A stretch of DNA of 64,000 nucleotides from Pomphorhynchus laevis (taxonomy: Eukaryota; Acanthocephala; Palaeacanthocephala; Echinorhynchida; Pomphorhynchidae): assembly GCA_012934845.2 (NCBI GenBank), contig WNNJ02001187.1, forward strand, positions 124,001-188,000, written 5' to 3'. The translations under genes were made by a program, and so were the position numbers. Of the stretch, positions 33,385 through 43,376 are shown piece after piece. Numbering within the stretch: position 1 is the first letter of the stretch; each line of letters opens with the position of its first letter. Under the pieces are notes generated by a model. The model was not told where the DNA came from, ran no database searches, and was given only the letters and a program-made list of their open reading frames with translations.

Positions 33385-34390
33385 ACCTTGCGGGGTCCCA
33401 CAAGGTTCAGTCCTAGGTCCCCTGCTGTTCTCTCTTCTGCTTGGCGATCTCTCTTCGTTTATCAAACCTTACTCTTATTACGTCATGCAATACGCCGATC
33501 ACATCCTCATCTATGCTTATGTACCCGCACATCGCATACACGATATCGGCATTTCTGCATCCAACTGTCTTTCTTCTATCTACAAACGTCTCTCCAATCT
33601 CCATCTAGTTCTAAACCCCGGCAAGTCTAAAATAATGTGGATCCTCCCCCGTAAACCAAACATATCTCCTCCCACTGTATATTTTGCCTCATCGATCATC
33701 TCCATAGTCCACAATCTCACTTTCTTAGGCTTCCATTTCGATAATCACCTTTCCCTTAAACCCTTCGTCCGTGACAAGGTCCGCTCGTCTAACTTAATTC
33801 TCCGTGACATCCGCCGTATCCGCTTCCTTATCAACTTCCGTTCTTGTATGTCTCTTATTTCATCGCTTATTTTCCCTAAAATCGATTACTGCCTTAGCCT
33901 TTTCGCCAATTCTCCAAAATCCATCATCCTACCACTACAACGAATAATCAACACCGCCGTTCGAGTGCTCTTTCGTCTCCGTCGCTTCGACCACACATCC
34001 ACATATTTTGCCCAACTCTCCTGGTCCACCATCCACATCCGCATCAAACTCCGCCTTCTCGTAACTTTTCGTCTCATCGCTGTTAGCTCTCCATCGTTCA
34101 TCAACCTTCCTTTCTTAGACAACACTCGCCCCACCTCGCTATCGCTGCGTTCCCGTCATACCCTCTTACTATACGTTCCAAATTACTCAAACAACTAAGT
34201 CTCTGATCCTTCCTCGTCGCCGCCTTACTTGCCTTCAATCAGATCTCTCTCGACGTCCGCCGCACTCCCTACTTTATTGCATTCAAATGCTGCCTCCGTA
34301 CCCACCTCCTCTATCTATGATTAAGATTTTTTGTTGTGGTCATGTAAGCGTGCGCCGACACGCATTTGACACGTAAAAATAAATTCCTTT
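33385..34390 (+). pseudogene. D4: 5'-truncated D element (RT half)
   Basis: The 302-residue frame 33290-34198 begins inside D3 antisense and enters D coding at EPCGVPQGSVLGPLLFSLL, then a YADH box (the second catalytic Asp of YADD is His), LHLVLNPGKSKIMWILPRK, LSLKPFVRDKVRSSNLILR and PKIDYCLSLFANSPKSIILP. It ends at the 3' word GTCATGTAAGCGTGC...ACGCATTTG (about 34341-34372). The same YADH occurs in D5, so this subfamily may descend from a catalytically dead source. Confidence 0.8.
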
Positions 34391-34563
34391 TTCGCTTATT
34401 ATACAGGATGCTTATTATATTAAAAAATGACGTGATGTCTAATAATAAAGCAGATTTTGTTTTAGAAGAATCTTATTAAATTTATTGTTTTATATTTTTA
34501 TAGTTAATTAAACATAAATTGTTTGTTTGATTTGTTTCAGTTTTCTGTGGCTAGAAGATAAAA
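34391..34563. other. Short AT-rich spacer
   Basis: Low-complexity T/A-rich sequence between D4 and the RTE-like fragment. Nothing recognised. Confidence 0.4.
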
Positions 34564-35204
34564 ATGAAATTAATTTTATGGATGTTAAAATTATTAATCA
34601 CACTGCACCGAACAACTGCGTTTAAATACCTTGGCTCCACCATAGCGGCAGATGGTATCCTACGCGCAGAGGTCTCTTCTCGAATAAATGCAGCCTGGAT
34701 GAAATGGCGGTCAGCTACAGATATTCTCTGCGATCCAAAAATAAAAGACCGACTGAAGTCGAAAATTTACAAAACTTTAATACAACCGGTGGTCCTTTAT
34801 GGCGCTGAATGCTGGGCGATATCAAAATATGAGGAACGCAAAGTTGCCGCAATGGAGACAAAGATGCTTCGATGGACAGCAGGAAAAATTTAAAAGATCA
34901 TGTCCGGATCGAAGAAATCAGGGATCGTTTTGGCGTAGTGCCAATAATAGAGAAACTTCGCAAAAAACGACTACAATGGTACGGCCACGTTATCCGTGCA
35001 AGCGAACACCAACCATCAAATAGGTACGTCGCCGTGACAGTGGATGGAAAGCGTCTAATAGGAAGGCCAAAATTGCGATGGATGGACGTCATACGTCATG
35101 ATTTGATAAGTGTTGGACTAGAAACCAAAGACGCCATAAATAGAACCAAGTGGAGGCAACTTTCAAAAGCAGCGGACCCCGTACCTACACGGGGAAGACG
35201 CTAA
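34564..35204 (+). pseudogene. RTE-type RT C-terminal fragment
   Basis: Frame 1 (34564-34893): TAFKYLGSTIAADGILRAEV, MKWRSATDILCDPKIKDRLK, VVLYGAECWAISKYEERKVA, METKMLRWTAGK. Frame 2 (34872-35204): VRIEEIRDRFGVVPIIEKLR, LQWYGHVIRAS, IGRPKLRWMD. Together these are the common C-terminus of endonuclease-RT elements with the YLGS...GAECW...MLRW...GHV series. One frameshift near 34890. RT core missing. It is one of the better-conserved fragments. Confidence 0.8.
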
Positions 35205-35869
35205 ATAAAAAGAAGAAGATGTGAAAATTATTAGAAACATTAAACTGGAAACCAAAGTTTATCGTAAAGATGTACCAACAGTTCTACCTAATTTGAAAAC
35301 TGCTACACCAATTAAAAAAATATTTATTTAACATGGCAATTAAATCATTTTTTACCAATTGCATGGATAATTTCATTTACAAGGTCATATTATCTCAGAG
35401 CTTTTAATATTTGCTCTAATAGAAATCCACTTACAATTAAGATAAGGACGTCCGAGCTCAAATACGGATAACGCGGAATGCTATGTCGATAACCTCAAGA
35501 GTTATTTAAATCATTGACATATCAATTGCGAAATTTAGCTGTTTTTAATGAGTGTTGCTCGCTAGGAGACGTTTGTAACATTGTATTTTGATTTTTGCTT
35601 TTACTAATAACTATCTTCTCTCTTAAAAAATATATAATATAGGTATTGTTTTATTATCTTATTCAATTTTTATACCCTTTTTATCCATTATAGAACAGTG
35701 ACTTGTAATAATTGTTTATAAACTTAAATCACTACATTCATATGTTGGATTTACATTTAAATCATTAGAATTAACTTCTTTTATCAGTATATAAAGTTTC
35801 TCACACGAAAAAATTAAGATAAGGACCATCAATTCAATACCAATAAATGCTAATTATCCACTTTGCCTT
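35205..35869. other. AT-rich spacer
   Basis: No ORF with family resemblance, and no clear repeat beyond poly-A/T runs. Confidence 0.4.
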
Positions 35870-36088
35870 ATGTTGAGAGCCTTTCACCGCGCCAAAAGAA
35901 TTTCTTCCAATGTAAAAACAAAGAGTAGTAATGAGAATATATATGTAAAGATTCCATATATAAATGAAACAACTAATGCCATATACACAGAAATTTATTC
36001 AAAATCGAAAGGAAGAAAAAGGACTGGCCCGTTTACTCGAGAACAACCAAAATTATCAAAAAGTTTAAGATTAAGCCCAACAGAATAA
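35870..36088 (+). pseudogene. Possible Penelope-like element C-terminal scrap
   Basis: The 72-residue frame contains IYVKIPYINETTNAIYTEIY, reminiscent of the Y-x-IPY-x-N-x2 segment between RT and GIY-YIG domains of Penelope-like elements. Weak alone; supported by an RT fragment of that class on the opposite strand 120 bases away. Confidence 0.3.
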
Positions 36089-36204
36089 GCTAAGACGCAT
36101 CTACACATTTAAATAAGAAACTTGTTCATTACATCATGTAGGACAAATTGTGTAGGGCAAAAGAACATAATACAACGATTAAGTATTAAACAAATTTAAG
36201 CAAA

Positions 36205-36445
36205 TCCAATATCGGACAAAGATGGGCCCCATAACAACGAAAGCAGTTTGAAGATACCTTTTATTGTTGAATAGGAAATGACTTTTCTTCGTACAAAATG
36301 ATAACAAGGAATACCACTTGGATTGAGTCATATTCCACGAATTGTGACTATTCGACAATAGTGTGTAGCAAGATACAAAGTCTCCTCAAGTGGAACATTA
36401 GTGAAAAGGGACGATATATCAGCAGTTGCTAATTTGTACTTAGGA
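36205..36445 (-). pseudogene. Penelope-like RT fragment
   Basis: The minus strand reads STKYKLATADISSLFTNVPL followed by EETLYL (about 36445-36370), the SxDVxSLFTNVPLEET signature of Penelope RT. After a frameshift it reads FLFNNKRYLQTAFVVMGP (near 36290-36215), which corresponds to the FxFNGKxYxQxxGVAMGSP box with damage. Too short to be functional. Confidence 0.6.
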
Positions 36446-36868
36446 TTCATTTATTATATTTTATTTGCAAAATCATATCCACTAGCGATGTATGACCTAT
36501 TGGTGCTGCACAACGTTTTTAGCATACAATTGAATCGCTAAGAAGCTTGTTTTTGAAGCTGTCATATCATGCAATCAAAAGTCGTACATATCTCAGCTCT
36601 TTGTGAATTTTGTGTAAAGATTTTTCTCTTTCTTTATGCTACTTTTAATTGTTTTCTATTTTAAGATTGAATAATTCTTGATAATGGTGTACGAACGTGC
36701 CACTTAAATATCGGATCAAAATTGTATAATAAATAATTGTCTTTTCGTCTTATTTACAATATAATGACAATTAAAGACAAAAAATGTCTTTAATTAAATG
36801 TCCTTAAATTAAAGACATATCATCTTAAATATCGGATCATAATACAACGTTTGAACACTAGTTTGAAC
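36446..36868. other. AT-rich spacer with a palindrome
   Basis: Contains AATTAAAGACA / TGTCTTTAATT (36769-36779, 36785-36795), repeated again imperfectly to 36820. No coding content. Confidence 0.5.
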
Positions 36869-36916
36869 TTTCTTGGCTGATTAATAAACTACTTACAATA
36901 AAATAACATTATAAAA

Positions 36917-37206
36917 GAACGATTATAGAAGAACGATTATAGAAGAACGATTATAGAAGAACGATTATAGAAGAACGATTATAGAAGAACGATTATAGAA
37001 GAACGATTATAGAAGAACGATTATAGAAGAACGGTTATAGAAGAACGATTATAGAAGAACGATTATAGAAGAACGATTATAGAAGAACGATTATAGAAGA
37101 ACGATTATAGAAGAACGATTATAGAAGAACGATTATAGAAGAACGATTATAGAAGAACGATTATAGAAGAACGATTATAGAAGAACGATTATAGAAGAAC
37201 GATTAT
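36917..37206 (+). repeat. B1 5' monomer array, 14 bp x 21
   Basis: Head-to-tail GAACGATTATAGAA, starting at 36917 with one visible variant (GAACGGTTAT). It lies in the ORF1 leader, about 140 bases before the ATG. The homogeneity implies recent expansion. Confidence 0.97.
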
Positions 37207-37349
37207 CAAGAAGAAGTTATAAGTGTTCAAGATAATTTCTAAACAACTTAAACAAAAAGAACAACTAGAACAAAAAATTTAAACAGCTTAAACACACAAT
37301 ATATAAACATACATTTACAAAACAACTTGCCAGCGGAACAAAACACATA

Positions 37350-38813
37350 ATGACACGAAAAACATCGAAGCTTAAAGCTAAGAAGTCAAATGTAAACACC
37401 GTATCTCTAAACGCAAGCATAATTGATGAGTGTACATCTGTCCAAGTCCAGTGTTCGAACGATTTGTGTGACACCTGGACCACTATTTGTATGAGCAAGT
37501 TAAAAAAGAATTCCGATGATGCTTATTTATGTGGCTTTTGTGCTGTGAAGGAGCTTAATATTTTGAGAAGACGTTTGGTCGAATTTGAAGAAGCACATAA
37601 TCAATCTCTAAGTCGAACCGTTCTCATGGACGATAAAATATCCTCTTCCAAAGCTCAACATCCTTTTAAAAATGTAGTTCCTGTGGATGCGCGGGTTGGT
37701 GATGATACGACTGCCTGCGTTATTCCCCTTGATGAGAATACAAGCGATCGCAAATTGCAACAAATTGCTGATAATACAGTCCCTAAAGTATCACAGACTA
37801 CGAACGATATGACTACATGCGTTGTCGTTGATCGTCCTTCTGCCGATCTTTCTTTACATATTGACAACCGAACTCGGACAACTGGAGCTTATGTAGGCAG
37901 CAATGGACCTGTAGCATCCCGTATTTGGAAGCGGGGATATTTGCGTTCTTCCTATTCAACTCCAAATTCAGTGTCAAGACAGTATGACGAAGTCTCGAAA
38001 TATATTCTGTCTGATGAAGCGATTTCACAAAGTGATACACCGAAGATGCCGAATGCTCACAATGCGACATTTCGTAATATCTCAAACAAAGATGGTCAGG
38101 GCGTTTCCTCGGGCAACGCACACGTCACCTTGATGTCACCATCAAGTTCTTTAGAGTCTCATGATTCACATACCCAGACAGACTTATCTAGCTTGCGGAA
38201 TATTGTTAAAACGGATACTCAAATACCCAGCTTACGTGCATGTACAGATACACAATCTGCTGTGTCCTGTGATGGTCTCGATAGGGTGATCTCAAATAAG
38301 CGGATATATAATAGAGGTTGCTCAGTTATTCTAGCTAATGTGCCCGAGTCTATCTTCGAGAATGCGCAAGCACGACTGAATGACGACATTCAGAGTTTGA
38401 GGTCTATTCTGGCACATGTACTTGGCTCCTGTGACATCGAGACAGTCCAAAAAGTTAAACTTATCGCTCTTTTCCGTCTAGGTAAGCGTAATGCTTTAAA
38501 TAATAAACCCCGACTACTCAAAGCTGTCTTCCATAACCAACTTCATGCTACCTTAATGTTGAGAAACTCGTTCCGTCTCAAAGGGTCTAATATTCGACTG
38601 CTGAAAGATCTTGATGTATCAGAACGAAAAAAATTATCGAAGGTTAAAAAAGAACTATCATCTCGTGTTGCTAAAGGAGAAACAAATCTCTATGTGAAAA
38701 ATTTTCAGATTGTGAAGCGACGCACTTGGCTGAGTTGGAGCCCACTAGTCATGTCGCCTCGCGTGCATTCTGTAATCGAAACGGGCTCGTCTACTCTGCC
38801 TATCAGAGTCTAA
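37350..38813 (+). CDS. B1 ORF1: zinc-finger RNA-binding protein
   Basis: 487 residues from MTRKTSKLKAKKSNV; this start agrees with J (MTKKTNKQ) and has a basic N-terminus. Residues about 33-66 form a finger: VQVQCSNDLCDTWTTICMSK and AYLCGFCAVKE, i.e. CxxxxCxxxW...CxxC, PHD/RING-like. A Ser/Thr-rich linker follows. Residues about 320-470 form the conserved C-terminal block: CSVILANVPESIFENAQARL, LIALFRLGKRNALNNKPRLL, NIRLLKDLDVSERKKLSKVK and ETNLYVKNFQIVKRRTWLSW. Expected to coat element RNA. The end overlaps ORF2 by 88 bases in the -1 frame. Confidence 0.85.
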   Translation: MTRKTSKLKAKKSNVNTVSLNASIIDECTSVQVQCSNDLCDTWTTICMSKLKKNSDDAYLCGFCAVKELNILRRRLVEFEEAHNQSLSRTVLMDDKISSSKAQHPFKNVVPVDARVGDDTTACVIPLDENTSDRKLQQIADNTVPKVSQTTNDMTTCVVVDRPSADLSLHIDNRTRTTGAYVGSNGPVASRIWKRGYLRSSYSTPNSVSRQYDEVSKYILSDEAISQSDTPKMPNAHNATFRNISNKDGQGVSSGNAHVTLMSPSSSLESHDSHTQTDLSSLRNIVKTDTQIPSLRACTDTQSAVSCDGLDRVISNKRIYNRGCSVILANVPESIFENAQARLNDDIQSLRSILAHVLGSCDIETVQKVKLIALFRLGKRNALNNKPRLLKAVFHNQLHATLMLRNSFRLKGSNIRLLKDLDVSERKKLSKVKKELSSRVAKGETNLYVKNFQIVKRRTWLSWSPLVMSPRVHSVIETGSSTLPIRV

Positions 38814-41692
38814 ATGGTTTAGCGTCCGGGTTATTTGGATGTGTAAGGGGTGATAGGAATACTCCCAGAAGTATGTTGGGGCATTGTGAAATACTCCATG
38901 GTAATGTTCGCAGTCTTATATCGAAGATAGATGAACTGAGATATAGAGTTCAGTTAATTCGTCCTAAATTACTCGCTATCACAGAATCATGGCTATATAG
39001 TGATATTATTGATAATGAAGTCTCCATCCCTGGTTATCGGGTTTTCCGCAGTGATCGTAAAAGTGGAAGAGGTGGAGGTGTTATTCTTTATGTGAGCAAC
39101 GATGTGAAAGTAACTATTCTTAGCACTTCTTCTTCTAATAAAGTCGAAAGTTTGTGGTGTCGGGTAAAATTCATGCATACCGCTCCGCTTGTTCTGGGGG
39201 TAGTATATCGTTCACCCTTGGCCGCCACAGATAAACTGATTGGGGAAGTAGAACTTTATTCTAAAGGTACCTCCAATGTTTTAATACTTGGTGACTTGAA
39301 TATGCCTTCGGTTGATTGGAATTCGTATACGGCTTTTCCTACTTGTGACCATGCTTCCTATGACCTTCTGGAGTGTATCATCTATTGTGGTTTAACTCAG
39401 CATGTTCAAAATTTCACTCGTTTTGCTAGTGACAGTAGATCTCTATTAGATGTATGTTTATCTTCGAACAGTGAGATTATTAACGCTATCCGTTATGATG
39501 CCCCGATCGGTATGTCTGATCATTGCGTATTGATCATTAGGTTAAGGTTTCAAGAAGATACTCGAGGTCCGCGTGAAAATCAAGTGGTTAATGCTTTCAA
39601 AACCAACACAGGTGCAATTAAGTCAATACTTTCAACAGTTACCTGGCCAGATCCCGCTGTTGTTGGAGTACACGGCGCGTGGAATTACTTTCAGAGAACC
39701 TTAGAGTCGCTGCTTATTTTATTCTCTCCACTTAGAAGCAGGACACGTCGAAAAGATTCTCCCTGGTTCGATTCTGAGTTACGTTCAGCATTGAGGACTC
39801 GTAATTTGATCTTCAATCGCTACAAAGTTGGGGAGTGTAGTTATGATGTTTTTAAACAGGCAAGAAATTTATTCAATTCATTGAAGAGAAAGAAGCGGTG
39901 TGCATTTGAGAATGCATTAGCTAACAAGTGTAAATACGATTTAAAGGTCCTTTTTCAGTACCTATCAAGCAGGGGAGCTGTTGATTCTTCGATTTGTCAC
40001 TACTTCTATGACATTTCTGCGAATGACCTAGCTGAAGAGTTTGCGGCACACTATTGCACTTCAGTAGAGCCCGCAAATGAACATCAAACTTTTTGTATGG
40101 AAGCTAGTGTGCTGAACACTTACTCTGACACGTGTCTTGAGTTGGACCTTGACAATTTGATAACGCCAGCTAAAGTCTATTCCGAATTACGCCGTCTAAA
40201 AGCAAATAATTCAAGAGGTTGTGACTTACTACCTTCTGTTTATCTGCGCAGATTAGCAGGCTCAATTTGCGTTCCTCTCTGTGCAATTTTTCGCCAGTCA
40301 ATCTTGGAAAGATCTCTTCCTAATGTGTGGAAGCAGTCAATTGTTCTTCCCTACTTCAAGAAGGGAGATCGCTCTTCCGTCGAGAATTATAGGCCGGTGA
40401 GCATTACCTGCATTTGCTGTAGAGTGTTGGAGAGGTTTGTGCATCGCTACATGGTTGAGTTTTTTCGTGTAGGAAAAATTTTAGTCCCTAATCAGCACGG
40501 ATTTCGGGAGGGTTATTCAACTGTTTCAAATTTGCTTGATGCTCATCTTGATTGGACAGCGAATAAGACACATTATATCGATACAGACATTATATTCTTC
40601 GACTTTTCTAAAGCTTTTGATAGAGTAGATCATGGTCTACTTCTTCAGAAACTTGTCAATACTGGACTCCCAAACATAATAGTTGATTGGATTAGAGAAT
40701 TTCTTCGTGATCGTTGCTTTCGAGTACTTGTCGATTGGTCATTGTCTGTGTCTAGAGAATGTCATATTGGAGTACCTCAAGGTTCAGTTTTGGGTCCGCT
40801 TTTATTCAGCATTTATGTTAACGATTTGCCTGGGTGCATTCGCTCTCGATCATGTTTGTATGCAGATGACTTAAAAATATGGCGGCCCATTCATTCATGT
40901 GAGGATGTTGATAATTTGCAAACTGACATAGATAATTTGGAGTTGTGGGCGGCGTTAAACAAGCTTGTGATAAATGTTTCGAAATGCAAACACATGCGTA
41001 TTATTGGTAATGCTCGCAAGCAACTAACATCAGCTTGTTACACATATAAGGACTGTATTGTGGAAAGTGTCGATAGTTACAAAGATTTAGGAGTATGGGT
41101 TACCTCTAATTTATCAACCAAAAAGCACACTGATCAAGCTTGTGCCAACTCCAATAAAATGATAGGTATGATTCGACGCGCGTTTGTTCGCGTTAATCCG
41201 ACTGCTCTTCGGCCTCTGATTTTAGCACATGTATTGAGTAGACTTTTATATGCAGCTCCGGTTGTATACCCACGTACTGTGCATGAACATAAGAAATCAG
41301 AGAGGGTACTTCGCAGGGCAACAAAGCTAGCACCAAAGTTGGCGTCGCTGCCTTATGAAGACAGACTGAGATCATTAGGACTTGAGACCGTCACATGGAC
41401 CCGTCGGTACATGGATATGTGCCTTGTTTGGCATTTATTCCAACGTCCTCATCACCCTCTTCGGAGTAGGGTTCAACTACGTTGTTCAAATGTTCTTCGC
41501 GGTCATTCTTTAACTATTCGAAGAAACAGAGTACAGAAATTGGGCGCGATGCAATTTGATAGAAGAATTGTTGAGCTGTGGAACAACCTTGATGCAGACA
41601 CCGTTGGATGCAGTTCACTTAGTGCTTTTAAAAGAAGACTACGAATGGATCAAGCAATGTTTCGTGTTGCATTTCCTTATTTTAAAAACTAA
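38726..41692 (+). CDS. B1 ORF2: APE endonuclease-reverse transcriptase
   Basis: 988 residues, no stops. APE endonuclease, residues 55-275: GNVRSLISKIDEL (N60), AITESWL (E87), VVYRSPL, LILGDLNMPSVDW (D190, N192), SLLDV (D242), SDHCVL (D265/H266). Linker 290-480. RT, residues 535-820: SIVLPYFKKGDRSSVENYRP, QHGFREGYSTVSNLL, IIFFDFSKAFDRVDH (D626), IGVPQGSVLGPLLFSIYVND, YADD at 712-715. C-terminal region: RRATKLAPKLASLPYEDRLR and RGHSLTIRRNRVQK. It nicks DNA and primes cDNA synthesis at the target. All catalytic residues are present, and ORF length matches intact CR1-group ORF2. Start chosen by overlap with ORF1, as in A1 and A2. Confidence 0.92.
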   Translation: MAELEPTSHVASRAFCNRNGLVYSAYQSLNGLASGLFGCVRGDRNTPRSMLGHCEILHGNVRSLISKIDELRYRVQLIRPKLLAITESWLYSDIIDNEVSIPGYRVFRSDRKSGRGGGVILYVSNDVKVTILSTSSSNKVESLWCRVKFMHTAPLVLGVVYRSPLAATDKLIGEVELYSKGTSNVLILGDLNMPSVDWNSYTAFPTCDHASYDLLECIIYCGLTQHVQNFTRFASDSRSLLDVCLSSNSEIINAIRYDAPIGMSDHCVLIIRLRFQEDTRGPRENQVVNAFKTNTGAIKSILSTVTWPDPAVVGVHGAWNYFQRTLESLLILFSPLRSRTRRKDSPWFDSELRSALRTRNLIFNRYKVGECSYDVFKQARNLFNSLKRKKRCAFENALANKCKYDLKVLFQYLSSRGAVDSSICHYFYDISANDLAEEFAAHYCTSVEPANEHQTFCMEASVLNTYSDTCLELDLDNLITPAKVYSELRRLKANNSRGCDLLPSVYLRRLAGSICVPLCAIFRQSILERSLPNVWKQSIVLPYFKKGDRSSVENYRPVSITCICCRVLERFVHRYMVEFFRVGKILVPNQHGFREGYSTVSNLLDAHLDWTANKTHYIDTDIIFFDFSKAFDRVDHGLLLQKLVNTGLPNIIVDWIREFLRDRCFRVLVDWSLSVSRECHIGVPQGSVLGPLLFSIYVNDLPGCIRSRSCLYADDLKIWRPIHSCEDVDNLQTDIDNLELWAALNKLVINVSKCKHMRIIGNARKQLTSACYTYKDCIVESVDSYKDLGVWVTSNLSTKKHTDQACANSNKMIGMIRRAFVRVNPTALRPLILAHVLSRLLYAAPVVYPRTVHEHKKSERVLRRATKLAPKLASLPYEDRLRSLGLETVTWTRRYMDMCLVWHLFQRPHHPLRSRVQLRCSNVLRGHSLTIRRNRVQKLGAMQFDRRIVELWNNLDADTVGCSSLSAFKRRLRMDQAMFRVAFPYFKN

Positions 41693-41774
41693 TTAATTTA
41701 TTTACGAACTTATTGTGAGCCAGCTATTTGAGCTAATGCTCGTATGTTGTTGAATGTATAATAATAATAATAAT

Positions 41775-42140
41775 CTTGAATTAAAGAAATTAACGATAAT
41801 TACAATAATAATTATATACTTATAAATAATATAAATATTATAATATTATATTTATAAATTCACAATGCTTTCGTGATATTATCTTTGTGATTTGAATTGA
41901 TTAGCAGTAGTCTTAGATATATTGATTCAAACATATTAGTAATAAAATCTATAATCATCGTATTAGGTAATCAAATAATTTAAATTATTTTCAAAATCTT
42001 TATAGCGTTCAGCAAAGATAAATACAAAGAAACAAAAATATTGCCTTTAGATTGAGTAATTGTGCGATATATTGAGAAATCTAAGAAGTTCCATTAAGTT
42101 TTAAAGGGAACAACTAATAAACAAACAATAAATATTGTCT
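41775..42140. other. AT-rich spacer 3' of SERINC
   Basis: Low-complexity AT sequence between the B1 tail and the SERINC stop codon. It probably contains the SERINC 3' UTR (minus strand). Nothing else recognised. Confidence 0.4.
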
Positions 42141-43376
42141 TCAGTGAAACTCTCTAGATGTAAGTATACATGGAGCCACACACGTCCAAATGTAAATAAA
42201 CCAACATATCACTGAGGATGAGGCTTTTATCCAAACTGCACCTTGGTTTTGAACGAACGCATGTATGTCTGACGTCGACTTCAGCCAGCTAGTTAATGTC
42301 ATCGTAACGTAGAGAGATGCAAGTGCCAGCAATATATGTAAAGTGTGATAGCTGTATTCAGGTTGGTCGTCATCGACTACAATTCCATCTCCCAAATCTT
42401 TATCGCTTGTACCATGTACTCGTTTTGTAATAGTTATGGAAAAAACAGAATATACGACTGATAGAATAAATAAAACCAAGCTCGTGGCCAAAATAACGTT
42501 ACTGGATAATCCGCTTCCAAACGAGAAGTTGCTATTTGGATCAGATGAAATAGCGGTCCATGTTAGATAAGACACGTAAACAGAAACAAGACTGGATTGT
42601 AGAATACCGGATGTAGGTTGATACTCACGTACAATAGGCAGTATAGATACCACAGTGCCTATAATTGATAGTCCTATATTAATTGTGACAATAACAATAT
42701 GAAGGGTCAAATGGCCATAGTATATAAGAATCAATGTATATATTATTACTGATCCAATAATGGAACCGAATGATATAATGGCCTGTGCAAACATCCACAA
42801 TTGACTGCCACCGGCTTCGATACGTTCGAGCCATGATTCATTTAGAAGATGAGCAAAATCAACCACACAAATTAACTGGATAACTATGAATATCAAACCG
42901 CCTGAAAATCCTGCTAGACGCATAAAAACAAGCAATCCATTAGTTGTGGGTGTCGCGTAGCCGGCAATTATAAAAGCACTCAGCATTAATAGCTTTATAC
43001 CATGAACACTATTGTGAAACTTTGCTCGAATTGATTGCTTACTTTTTATGCCAATGCTCAATATAGTCATCAGTAGTGAAAATAGAAAATAGCTGAAACC
43101 AATTTTATACGAACTTAAATATCCAGCCATTAATTGGCAAGACTCTGTAGTTATATTATTCGGGCATATGCGAGGAATACGGACTAAGAATGATGCAACA
43201 CTTGGAACCATACTTATAGTTTGTAAAATTGCAGTAAACATTAGCATCAAAGCGTATGCTATTCTTGTTCCAATTGGACCATCCATTTTCGGACAGCACG
43301 AACATAAGAATTGACCAAATATGGAACCAAAGCAAGATGTGACAAATGAAACTGGAGCACTGATAATGGCACCCAT
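42141..43376 (-). CDS. SERINC: Serine incorporator family membrane protein (SERINC/TDE1)
   Basis: 411 residues, single frame, slightly short for the family (about 420-470). About ten hydrophobic segments. Family signatures in order: Cys-rich N-terminus (FLCSCCPK, 23-30), DFAHLLNESWLER (173-185), QPTSGILQSSLVSVYVSYLT (253-272), an acidic loop DDDQPEYSYHTLHILLALAS (335-354) and VWIKASSSVICWFIYIWTCV (381-400). SERINCs are multipass proteins linked to serine-lipid metabolism and lipid scrambling, and some vertebrate members restrict retroviruses. No intron is seen, unusual for the family. It could be a host gene in an intron-poor genome or a retrocopy; the intact frame favours a working gene. Paralogue unassigned. 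Confidence 0.92.
   Translation of the reverse strand: MGAIISAPVSFVTSCFGSIFGQFLCSCCPKMDGPIGTRIAYALMLMFTAILQTISMVPSVASFLVRIPRICPNNITTESCQLMAGYLSSYKIGFSYFLFSLLMTILSIGIKSKQSIRAKFHNSVHGIKLLMLSAFIIAGYATPTTNGLLVFMRLAGFSGGLIFIVIQLICVVDFAHLLNESWLERIEAGGSQLWMFAQAIISFGSIIGSVIIYTLILIYYGHLTLHIVIVTINIGLSIIGTVVSILPIVREYQPTSGILQSSLVSVYVSYLTWTAISSDPNSNFSFGSGLSSNVILATSLVLFILSVVYSVFSITITKRVHGTSDKDLGDGIVVDDDQPEYSYHTLHILLALASLYVTMTLTSWLKSTSDIHAFVQNQGAVWIKASSSVICWFIYIWTCVAPCILTSREFH

Larger units (their letters stand above)
36870..41774 (+). mobile_element. B1: complete CR1-like element, both ORFs intact
   Basis: Leader (AACTACTTACAATAAAATAA at 36889-36908), 21 tandem 14-base monomers, ORF1 (487 aa), overlapping ORF2 (988 aa), a short 3' UTR with CCAGCTATTTGAGC and a (TAA)n tail at 41757-41774. 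No frame defect is seen. It is the only potentially autonomous element in the window. Confidence 0.9.

Noticed and set aside
33886-34134. Arg-rich minus-strand ORF
   Set aside because: Antisense of D4 coding; the Arg richness comes from the pyrimidine-rich D coding strand.
36917-37206. Regular repeat spacing suggestive of CRISPR
   Set aside because: Units are contiguous 14-mers with no spacers, in a eukaryotic LINE leader.
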